Virus record (IMG/VR): IMGVR_UViG_3300025168_000825
Coordinates: 1 to 21,098 of that record
DNA: 21,098 nucleotides
Reading direction: 5' to 3' (one strand)
From: a virus
Under the pieces are notes generated by a model that saw only the letters and a program-made list of their open reading frames with translations, ran no database searches and was not told where the DNA came from. This document shows positions 13,551 to 21,098 of the stretch, piece after piece. How positions within the stretch are numbered: position 1 is the first letter of the stretch; every line of letters starts with the position of its first letter. The position numbers and the translations under genes were made by a program.

Positions 13551-16500
13551 TGACTTGGAATACTAAATACAAACAAGAAGACTTAAGACTTATTCCATCA
13601 AAGGCAATATTGTCAGACTTTGGTAAGGCAATTGATGTAGAAGACATTGTTGAATTACATATATTTTCAAGTGATGGATTAACTAAACTATTTTCAGAAC
13701 CAGATATAACATCATATAAGGTTGCAGAAGGTGGAATTCTTGATGATGGAACTATAAATAATGACTCTGTAGTATTTTTAGACTTGCACAATGATATTAG
13801 AAACTATGTAAGTGCCGGTACCTTTGTTGTAAAGTATAACTTTTTTAGAACAGTTGTTGGAAGTAATGACCCAGGACTAAATGATTTATTTGTTGATGAA
13901 ATAAGTACTAGTAGAAAAGAAATACGATTAAAAATTAGTCCTGATTCTACACAAACAGAAAAAGAAATATTTGAAGATTTTGCAGATAAGTTATCAATTA
14001 AAGGATCTGTAGACCATTGGGTAGATGTTCATGTTAATTTTGGAAATGGTCTTGCACCATTAATTGTAAATTGGTCGATAGATAAACTTACAACTCCAGA
14101 ATTCCCATATTCTATTGTATTAAAGTTATATGAACCACTTCCAATAGAAATAAAGGTAAAACAACCGTGTTGGATTGTACAAGAAATGATAACACCGGTA
14201 CAGGAAACTGTTTATGTAGAATCTCCAGAAATAGAAAAACAAGTTAATCGCTTATCTGGTCCAAACTTTAGCGCTGCAAGTGGTGATGGATTGGGTCCTG
14301 GAACTTCAAACTTTTACAACTGGAATACTCTAACTGATGCAAAAGAAGAAGTTGTAAATAAAGTACTAAACAGATATTTCTCAAGTAGTTTAGATAATGT
14401 AAGACTTAGTGTTGATTATAGAAAATATGACCACTTTGTAAGATTTGGATCTGCAGAACAACGACTTAAAAACTTCCAATATAAAATTTCTCAATTAGAG
14501 TTTTACGACAATAAAATAGCAGATCTTTCATTTAACTCTTTGGCAACACAGAGTAATTCGGACGTAACAGGTTCATATTATTATACTAAAAATGTAGAAA
14601 ATTTCAAAACTCAAAAAAATAATATAATTTCAAAATTTGATGGCTATGAAAAATTTCTGTATGAAGAATCTGCATCATATCAAAATAATTCATTAGGAGA
14701 TTTTTATCCTACCACTTGGCCAAAATTGTCATTTGTACATGCTAGTGGCTCAATACCTAAAACTCCTCATATTAATATGTCAGTAACCTCATCTGAGGCT
14801 ATTGACTGGTTTGATGGTGCAATTTCTTCTGCATCTATGTATGACGATAAAAATATTCATTCATTGCAAAACACCGCAATACCTTTACATATTCATGAAG
14901 ATCCTACATTAGGAACTGATGAAAATATAAACGGAGAATATGTAAAGTTTGTACATATGGTTGGAGAGTTTTTTGATAATATCTATCTATATGTGACTGC
15001 AATTCCTGAAACTTGGGATAGGCACAATGCACTTGATGCAAGCCTAATCGAAGGACAATTTAGTGGTTCAGATATGATATCAAAGGATTTAATCTACATG
15101 GGATTAAAGTCTTTAGGATATAGCCAATGTTTGAAATCAAACGAACAAGACCTTTGGACGTATGTAATTGGAACAGATAAAGACGGAAATTATGGAGATA
15201 AAGCTAATTATTTTGAAACAAATGATTGGTCATTTTGGCAAGCACCGGACGATCAATATGCTTCTGGAAGTTATATTGCTGGTACTTCTGAATTTTCACA
15301 GTCCAGAATATATGCATCTGATTTTTATCAAACATCACATTCTATAGCTCGAGAAAATGTTAGATTAGAATTTGGAAAAAGATTATTAAATAATTTACCA
15401 CATCTAATGAAAACTAAAGGTACAAAGGAAAATCTTCATGCATATATGAATATTTATGGTATACCTAGAACCCTATTTAGAATAAAGGAATGGGGTGGAT
15501 GTGTACCTACTGAGTATTTTACAAATGAATATTATGAATATGATACATACAATTATGGATTAAACTTTACTGGAACATCAAACATAACCGCATCTTGGGA
15601 TGAAGTAGTACATCCAACAATAATGGCAGATAATGGAAATAGAAGCCAGTTTCCAGATACCATAGAATTTAGGTTTAAGCTTCCAGACTTAAAAGATTTT
15701 AATTTAAAATGTGGAAAAGCAAACTTTACAGAACTAAAAAACAACGCCAACAAGAAAGACATGGTGATGGTTCAAATAAATTCAAGCTCATTTATTGCAG
15801 TTGAACACGCTTCCACAATCAAAGGAACAGCTACATATGCTACTACATCAAATGGTTCAACATTTTCTACACTTGATGATAGTAAATATGGTAGAGTAAA
15901 ATTTGCACTTAAAACACTAGATGGAATAAATGCAGATGGACAATTTATATCTACGGTTACCGATTGGGCCCCGATATATGATGGAGATTGGTGGAACGTA
16001 ATGGTTAATAGAAACTCTCCAACTGCAACAACAGTTTCTGCATCCAACACTGAAAACTTTACATATAGTTTATTTTGTAAAAAGTCTACTGATTGGTCAA
16101 GAGGAACAATTACACATGCACTTTCATCTAGCCTAAAAACAACAGGTAGTACAGAACTAGGGTCTTATGCAAATGCAAGTTGGAATTCTGATGGATACAT
16201 AGATACACAGTGGGTTAGTAGTAGTTTTTTATCACCTGAAAACACACAATCATCTGATACTGGATATACGGTAGGTACTTATGCTCAAAACTTTGACTCA
16301 TTTTTTATAGGAGGAGCTGTAAATAGTGGAAATTGGTCAATAAACAATGTTTCATGTTCAAATGAACAAGATGGCTCAATAGTTACTGACTATCATAATT
16401 TTAGTGGTTCACTACAAGAATTCCGTTTTTGGATGAAGCCGTTGTCTGAATCTGCATTTAATAATCACGTGCTTAATCCAATGGCAATTGATGGTAATAC

Positions 16501-18994
16501 ATACACATCCTCATACTCTGACCTTATTGCAAGATATTCTTTAGGAGCAGATTTAAAAACGTACGCTTTAGATAATGGATCTATAATTGAATCTTCTCAT
16601 CCAAATCAAGATATTGAAAGACCATTTCAATCAAATAGAAGTACAAATATTACAGCAAGTGGATTTAATGGAACGGTTGATTTTGTAGAATCATATGAGA
16701 AAGTTGCAACAATTGTTCCAAATGCAATTGGACTAAATGCTGGCCAGCAAAAAATAAGAATAGAAGAAAATTCATTAGAAGGTAATCTTTCTTATAATAA
16801 AAAAGCTGAAGTTCCTAACGGCCATCCTAATGATGTAAATAGAGTTTCAATACAGCTTACTCCTGTTGACCAAATAAATATTGATATGGAACACCAATTG
16901 GGTGGAATAGAATTTAACGATTTGGTTGGAGATCCTAGAGCAAAATATCAAACATATTATGATGATGTTATATTCTATGATAATCATTATTGGTTAAAGC
17001 ATTTTGGACCGTTTAAATACTCAGAATTCTTTAAAATGATAAGATACTATGATGATACTGTACTTTGTCAAATGAAACGAAATGTTCCTGGAAGAAATAA
17101 GCCAGACTTTAATGTTTCAATAGAACCTCATATTTTAGAAAGACCTCGTATACCTGTTAGAAAGCCAACCTTAGAACATATACAATTAGAAGGATCTGCG
17201 TCCGCAAGAGTATATGCAAATGGAAATACAACTGAATTAGGAAGATTTAAACATAATGGTCCTGGAGATCCATACTACAGTAATTGGAATAATAATGGAC
17301 CTGAAGAATCTAGATATGGAGATTTAATTACTCCACATTATAATTCTGGACATAGAGATCAAGCACACCAATTACCACAACTTCATCCTTCATACGGAAC
17401 TGGAGGTCAACGTGAAAGAGAAAGAAATGTAACTGGACTATTTAGAACTACTGTTGGTGAACTCGAAGCAACAGTAATAAGGCGTCCATTTGAGCCACTC
17501 ATTAAAGATGATATTTTTATGTGTTGGGAAAGAGACCAGCATGGAGATGCAGCTAGATATGAATGGCATTTACCTGTTACTTGGAATAGCTCAAAAGGAA
17601 ACTATTCAGATTATTTTGTAAGCGGAGTAACAACAGTAGCTGCAGATAAAGGAAAAACAACAATAGGATTAGCAGGAACCTTTCCTAATGCTGGATTTGA
17701 AACATATTCGTCAAAATCTATAGTTCTTACAGCAACTAATGGAACAGTTGTAACATTTTTATGTCATGATTCAGGTTCCCCATCAGAAGGAGAAACAGCT
17801 TCTCAAGGAGCAAATGTAGCAGGAGCTGTCTTTTTATATGATAGTAATCCTGTGAATTTAGCTGGAAATATAAAAACAGCAATAAATGGCCATAGTTTAT
17901 TTACAGCCGGTGCTGTACATCAAAAGGGTACGGCAATAAACTCGTCTGGAGATCTAACTGCAAAATATATTGTACCAATTACACAATCAACAGCAGGAGA
18001 TAATGGTAATACAAATATGTTTGGAACGTTTTTTCCTCCATATAATTACAGTAACCTTCAAGGAGATCAAACTAGCTTATTTAATGCACATAGCGCAAGT
18101 AGACTTCACGTATTTCCTGATGACAATGGATTTGCTGGAGGTAAAGCAGTAACTAAGCATCCAAAAATAACAGCTTTAAGTGATTCAACAAGAACACAGG
18201 TAACTCAAGCAAATGCATACTGGGAAAGAGACGTTTTCATGAACGTTAGTCATCCTATGGATCCTAGAGAAGATGAAGTATTCTTTGACTTTAATAAAAA
18301 TGAATATTTACCGACAAACTTATTCCCAAATAAGCCTGTGTTTGATAGAACCAGAAACTATCCAATATTAAATAATGGTTTAACTTCTTACGCTGACAAT
18401 AAGTCTTGTCGTGATAGAGGTAAAGAATTTTTCTATCCATTTATCGGAAATCAGAGAGAATCTTTTTATAAATTAACTGAACTACATAGATTTGCAACTG
18501 AACTTAGTCAATCATTGGGTATAAAAGTACCAAGAATACAGTTTGGTCAATCTGACCTTGGATATGGAAATTTAGATGGACAAGCCATTGTTTCACATAG
18601 TGGAGCTCCAATACAAAACTTAAATGGAATATCTGTACTAAGTAGATCTGCACAATATCAAGATTATAGAGCTAAAGGCTTACAGAACTTAATATATGAT
18701 GGTTGCATGATGTCAGCCTCAGACTTTAATATAGATTCACCACAAACAATTGATGGTGGACCAATCGTAGAAATAATAGATACAACACCGTTTACAATAA
18801 CAGCGGCACCTGCAACACTTGGTGAAGGTCCAGGTAGAACATCTGGAGAAGGTGTAGGTAGAGGAGTAGGTCAATATTCTGGAAGACCAATCGGAAGAGC
18901 ACCGGCTGCTGGCAGAGGACAAGTTACATCCGGTGGTAGATATAATTACCTTAGGTCTAGCAGAAATGCACCTCAGGGAAATCAAGTGCTATAA
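13550..18994 (+). CDS. Giant mosaic baseplate/tail protein, 1814 aa
   Basis: This is the largest gene here. Residues 1-220 are beta-rich. Around 610-650 is a signature recalling marine myovirus baseplate proteins and tail protein I (LLNNLPHLMKTKGTKENLHA, then YMNIYGIPRTLFRIKEWGG). About 703-985 looks like a concanavalin/LamG-like sandwich, ending GSLQEFRFWMKPLSESAFNN. About 1357-1495 is a separate module (TIGLAGTF, VVTFLCHDSG, NLAGNIKTAING, TQSTAGDNGNTNMFG) typical of inserted phage structural domains. Residues 1757-1800 are Gly/Arg-rich (GEGVGRGVGQYSGRPIGRAP). By position after gp6 it may be the functional counterpart of T4 gp7 or gp10, but sequence does not prove this. It is probably a baseplate-peripheral protein that could touch host glycans. 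It starts at a TAATG overlap. Confidence 0.7.
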   Translation: MTWNTKYKQEDLRLIPSKAILSDFGKAIDVEDIVELHIFSSDGLTKLFSEPDITSYKVAEGGILDDGTINNDSVVFLDLHNDIRNYVSAGTFVVKYNFFRTVVGSNDPGLNDLFVDEISTSRKEIRLKISPDSTQTEKEIFEDFADKLSIKGSVDHWVDVHVNFGNGLAPLIVNWSIDKLTTPEFPYSIVLKLYEPLPIEIKVKQPCWIVQEMITPVQETVYVESPEIEKQVNRLSGPNFSAASGDGLGPGTSNFYNWNTLTDAKEEVVNKVLNRYFSSSLDNVRLSVDYRKYDHFVRFGSAEQRLKNFQYKISQLEFYDNKIADLSFNSLATQSNSDVTGSYYYTKNVENFKTQKNNIISKFDGYEKFLYEESASYQNNSLGDFYPTTWPKLSFVHASGSIPKTPHINMSVTSSEAIDWFDGAISSASMYDDKNIHSLQNTAIPLHIHEDPTLGTDENINGEYVKFVHMVGEFFDNIYLYVTAIPETWDRHNALDASLIEGQFSGSDMISKDLIYMGLKSLGYSQCLKSNEQDLWTYVIGTDKDGNYGDKANYFETNDWSFWQAPDDQYASGSYIAGTSEFSQSRIYASDFYQTSHSIARENVRLEFGKRLLNNLPHLMKTKGTKENLHAYMNIYGIPRTLFRIKEWGGCVPTEYFTNEYYEYDTYNYGLNFTGTSNITASWDEVVHPTIMADNGNRSQFPDTIEFRFKLPDLKDFNLKCGKANFTELKNNANKKDMVMVQINSSSFIAVEHASTIKGTATYATTSNGSTFSTLDDSKYGRVKFALKTLDGINADGQFISTVTDWAPIYDGDWWNVMVNRNSPTATTVSASNTENFTYSLFCKKSTDWSRGTITHALSSSLKTTGSTELGSYANASWNSDGYIDTQWVSSSFLSPENTQSSDTGYTVGTYAQNFDSFFIGGAVNSGNWSINNVSCSNEQDGSIVTDYHNFSGSLQEFRFWMKPLSESAFNNHVLNPMAIDGNTYTSSYSDLIARYSLGADLKTYALDNGSIIESSHPNQDIERPFQSNRSTNITASGFNGTVDFVESYEKVATIVPNAIGLNAGQQKIRIEENSLEGNLSYNKKAEVPNGHPNDVNRVSIQLTPVDQINIDMEHQLGGIEFNDLVGDPRAKYQTYYDDVIFYDNHYWLKHFGPFKYSEFFKMIRYYDDTVLCQMKRNVPGRNKPDFNVSIEPHILERPRIPVRKPTLEHIQLEGSASARVYANGNTTELGRFKHNGPGDPYYSNWNNNGPEESRYGDLITPHYNSGHRDQAHQLPQLHPSYGTGGQRERERNVTGLFRTTVGELEATVIRRPFEPLIKDDIFMCWERDQHGDAARYEWHLPVTWNSSKGNYSDYFVSGVTTVAADKGKTTIGLAGTFPNAGFETYSSKSIVLTATNGTVVTFLCHDSGSPSEGETASQGANVAGAVFLYDSNPVNLAGNIKTAINGHSLFTAGAVHQKGTAINSSGDLTAKYIVPITQSTAGDNGNTNMFGTFFPPYNYSNLQGDQTSLFNAHSASRLHVFPDDNGFAGGKAVTKHPKITALSDSTRTQVTQANAYWERDVFMNVSHPMDPREDEVFFDFNKNEYLPTNLFPNKPVFDRTRNYPILNNGLTSYADNKSCRDRGKEFFYPFIGNQRESFYKLTELHRFATELSQSLGIKVPRIQFGQSDLGYGNLDGQAIVSHSGAPIQNLNGISVLSRSAQYQDYRAKGLQNLIYDGCMMSASDFNIDSPQTIDGGPIVEIIDTTPFTITAAPATLGEGPGRTSGEGVGRGVGQYSGRPIGRAPAAGRGQVTSGGRYNYLRSSRNAPQGNQVL

Positions 18995-19010
18995 TATATA
19001 TAAAATTAAA

Positions 19011-19055
19011 ACAGTATTATATTTATTATTGATATAATCTGTAAAATATGGAGAC
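19011..19055 (+). promoter_or_regulatory. Leader hairpin and ribosome binding site before 19061
   Basis: ACAGTATTATAT (19011-19022) and ATATAATCTGT (19032-19042) form an 11-bp stem with one bulged T and a 9-base loop. No T-tract follows, so it is not a normal terminator. The right arm contains TATAAT (19033-19038), which could instead be a promoter -10 box. ATATGGAGA at 19046-19054 gives the ribosome binding site and matches the leader of the 2628 gene base for base. Confidence 0.35.
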
Positions 19056-19060
19056 ATTAA

Positions 19061-19735
19061 ATGGGATACTTAGATAAAACAACAATAACTGTTGACGCAA
19101 TCTTAACAAAGAAAGGAAGAGAACTATTAGCAAAAAATAGATCTGCTTTCAATATTACAAAATTTGCCTTGGCAGATGATGAAATTGACTACAACTTATG
19201 GGATGTTAATCATGCCTTAGGAACAAACTATTATGGACAAGCAATCGAATCAATGCCGATTGTTGAAGCAAGTCCAGATGAAACACAAATGATGCGATAT
19301 AAATTGGTTACATTGCCAAAAAATATATCTAAGATGCCAGTAGTGACTGCTCTACCAGGAGCAATAACACTGACATCAGCAGGGCAAAATGCAACAGTTG
19401 TTCCATCAACCACAAACTTTCAAAATGGAAATAATACATATGGATATACTGCAATCCTTGCAGATTCAGATGTGTGTTATCTAAATATTGCACCAGGAGG
19501 AGCTGTAGATTCAAGGTTTAATCCATCAGTACCTAGTCCAATTGAAACAAACGTTAAGTCTATAAGTTTAGTTGGAAAGTCATTTCAAATCGTGGCAAAA
19601 GCACAACCTTTACAGACAGTATCAACAACATTAACTATTATTGGAAACGAAACAGGTGGATCAGCAACTGTAACTATCACTGTTAATAAAGAAGAAGTTA
19701 GTACCAATATATTAGAGTCACCAGCATATAGATAG
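19061..19735 (+). CDS. Conserved-looking virion structural protein, 224 aa
   Basis: The first 110 residues carry dense, conserved-looking motifs: MGYLDKTTITVDAILTKKGR, FALADDEIDYNLWD, and YYGQAIESMPIVEASPDE, followed by MRYKLVTLPKNISKMPV. The C-terminal half looks like a beta-sandwich (LVGKSFQIVAKA, then TLTIIGNETGGSATVTITVN), possibly Ig-like. No signal peptide or membrane helix is present. I have the impression that this N-terminal pattern recurs in marine T4-like phages, but I cannot name the family. It has its own leader after the giant gene with a GGAG site 7 bases upstream, so it may be expressed more strongly than its neighbours. It is probably a tail or neck component. Confidence 0.7.
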   Translation: MGYLDKTTITVDAILTKKGRELLAKNRSAFNITKFALADDEIDYNLWDVNHALGTNYYGQAIESMPIVEASPDETQMMRYKLVTLPKNISKMPVVTALPGAITLTSAGQNATVVPSTTNFQNGNNTYGYTAILADSDVCYLNIAPGGAVDSRFNPSVPSPIETNVKSISLVGKSFQIVAKAQPLQTVSTTLTIIGNETGGSATVTITVNKEEVSTNILESPAYR

Positions 19736-19746
19736 GGAAATAAACA

Positions 19747-20967
19747 ATGGCAAATTATAGAGACAGCAGAGGAAACCCAGTTTCTCCAGCAAGATTAAGT
19801 CCTAGTAAAGGACAAAACCAAAGTGATAGAGTCACTAGAGACAGAGAAAGACCTCAACAAGAACCAAGTAGGAGACCTTTTGTAAGACCTAGGCCAAACC
19901 CTATTACACCGAGAGCCATAACTTCAGTTTTTTCTGAATTTGGAGCTGATGATATTGTGGAAAACTTAGATTCAGATGTTGTAACTGCTGCATTATTTTC
20001 TGAAAATCAAGGAGAAATTACAGGAATGCATACTTCTTCTGCTCAAAGTCAAAGTTCTGGAGAATACTATTTAGATGTATACCAAAAAGATCCATCAAGA
20101 AATAATAACCAAGAAATTCAATTTGCTCTAGCATTCGGCCACTATGCTGGATCAGGCTCACAACCTCCTCAATATACTTCTGTTGGATTTACTCCAAGTA
20201 AAGCTGTATATACTCAATATGCAAATACATTACTAAATGCAGGAGACAATAGATTTACTGTAAACAATGTTCATCCTAATTCTAAGGCAAATCTTGAAAT
20301 GATTTATGCTATAAACTTCCAAAGAACTAGAATGAAAGAAAAAATCGATCCAGGTAATTGGGAATTACATGTTTCAGGAACACAATATCCAATTAAACTA
20401 ATTGATGATTCTACAGTATCTGACGGAACAGTAACCGAAGCAGGAAGACAATACTTTATTAGGAGTGGTACAATTGATGCAGGTGTTATGGCATCAAACA
20501 CATATCATTATGGTTTAGTTTATCCTGATATGGGTGTAATAATTTTAGATCCAATGGCAATTAGTGGAAGTGCAAGAATACGAGTTAATTCTTCTTCTTT
20601 TGCATATACTTCAACGGCAGTAACGGTTTCAAATGCAAATACAACAGACTTCTTTACACATTTAAGTGGATCTGGAACTGCACAAGTCGGATATCTTGCA
20701 GCAAGAAATAAAGAAACAATTCATTCAACACATTATTTCATTAGGGTTAAAAACAATGAATTTAACTTTTCAAATAATCCTACATTTACGTCAGGATCTA
20801 CTGGAACATTTGCAAATGCATCATACTTTAGAGATCCAAAATCATATGTAACCTCAATAGGACTATATAATGATAATAATGAATTATTAGCAATTGCAAA
20901 ATTAAGCAAACCATTATTAAAAACATTTTCAAGAGAAGCTCTTGTACGTGTAAAACTTGAATTCTAA
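19747..20967 (+). CDS. Virion structural protein with disordered Arg/Pro-rich N-terminus, 406 aa
   Basis: The first 58 residues are low complexity and basic (RDSRGNPVSPARLSPSKG, then SRRPFVRPRPNPITPR) and are probably disordered. The rest is beta-rich and looks like a folded virion protein, with NWELHVSGTQYPIKLIDDS in the middle and a closing YVTSIGLYNDNNELLAIAKL, then SKPLLKTFSREALVRVKLEF. That ending resembles a motif I associate with marine myovirus tail-region proteins of unknown role. It starts 11 bases after the previous stop with AGGGA as a weak ribosome binding site. The basic arm may bind a partner such as the giant protein or nucleic acid. The function is not known. Confidence 0.68.
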   Translation: MANYRDSRGNPVSPARLSPSKGQNQSDRVTRDRERPQQEPSRRPFVRPRPNPITPRAITSVFSEFGADDIVENLDSDVVTAALFSENQGEITGMHTSSAQSQSSGEYYLDVYQKDPSRNNNQEIQFALAFGHYAGSGSQPPQYTSVGFTPSKAVYTQYANTLLNAGDNRFTVNNVHPNSKANLEMIYAINFQRTRMKEKIDPGNWELHVSGTQYPIKLIDDSTVSDGTVTEAGRQYFIRSGTIDAGVMASNTYHYGLVYPDMGVIILDPMAISGSARIRVNSSSFAYTSTAVTVSNANTTDFFTHLSGSGTAQVGYLAARNKETIHSTHYFIRVKNNEFNFSNNPTFTSGSTGTFANASYFRDPKSYVTSIGLYNDNNELLAIAKLSKPLLKTFSREALVRVKLEF

Positions 20968-20981
20968 AATAGGGAAAAAGT

Positions 20982-21098
20982 ATGTCCGAAGTTTTTAAGA
21001 CATTTGAGAAAGATGACATACAGGTACGGGGTTTTACTGCAAACAAATCTTATGACCTAACTCTATCTACTTATTCTGCATCATATAAACCAGAATCG
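20982..21098 (+). CDS. Start of another virion protein, truncated by the window edge
   Basis: ATG 20982 opens 39 codons (MSEVFKTFEKDDIQVRGFTA and onward) without a stop before the edge. A TAGGGAAA sequence lies upstream, as before the 19747 gene. Spacing of 14 bases from the previous stop and the same orientation make it the next gene of the tail block. Too little is visible to assign a family. Confidence 0.65.
   Translation, partial: MSEVFKTFEKDDIQVRGFTANKSYDLTLSTYSASYKPES

Noticed and set aside
17970-18152. 60-aa frame inside the giant gene
   Set aside because: It lies out of frame inside the giant coding region, with no initiation signal.
19011-19042. Hairpin as a terminator after the giant gene
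   Set aside because: No T-run follows the stem and the pairs are almost all A-T.
13550-20967. Diversity-generating retroelement target in the tail genes
   Set aside because: No reverse transcriptase and no near-repeat template/variable pair was seen in the window.
1-21098. tRNA genes, CRISPR arrays, insertion sequences
   Set aside because: No cloverleaf with TTCGA-type arm, no spaced repeats and no transposase motifs were found on reading the gaps and frames.

Overview
The window looks like a piece of a marine T4-like myovirus genome. The evidence is a late sigma factor of the gp55 type, followed downstream by gp25-like and gp6-like baseplate wedge proteins and a run of large virion proteins. 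All genes are on the + strand and packed with short gaps or stop/start overlaps. The DNA is AT-rich (roughly one third GC by eye) and favours AGA, ATA and GGA codons. The host is not certain. A phage-encoded outer-membrane protein has a signal peptide ending AGA|Q, a pattern common in Bacteroidetes, but strong GGAG ribosome binding sites are also present. An AT-rich Gram-negative marine host is as far as the sequence goes.

Region 1 (1-5313) is a regulatory or middle-gene operon. It holds an unrecognised 234-aa protein, a 59-aa protein, a four-helix membrane protein with a long coiled-coil loop, a zinc-ribbon protein with an AT-hook-like GRPR motif, a 78-aa conserved-looking protein, a ClpP-type serine protease with an intact triad, an HD-domain phosphohydrolase, a single-pass membrane protein and the gp55-like sigma factor. 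From 2628 to 5313 the genes abut or overlap, so they are probably translated as one coupled unit.

Region 2 (5314-6175) is an insulated envelope cassette. It encodes a small outer-membrane beta-barrel and a 74-aa two-helix membrane protein. Their two leaders share sequence blocks and the same strong ribosome binding site, and the region closes with a 14-bp hairpin terminator. It lies between the sigma operon and the tail operon. I regard it as the most interesting accessory feature here.

Region 3 (6181-21098) is the tail/baseplate block: a small structural or assembly protein, a gp5-like spike protein without a visible lysozyme domain, an Ala/Gly/Pro-rich hydrophobic protein, a coiled-coil protein, gp25, gp6, a DNRLRE-like beta-sandwich protein, an Ig-like-domain protein, a 1814-aa mosaic baseplate protein, two further virion proteins and the start of another. 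The sigma factor probably drives this block. Candidate promoter elements (ATATTTATATA) precede 6229 and 8284, and a hairpin/ribosome-binding-site leader precedes 19061.

No tRNA, rRNA, CRISPR array, insertion sequence or reverse transcriptase was seen. No gap between genes exceeds 300 bases. Functional calls rest on motif recognition only, since no database search was possible.
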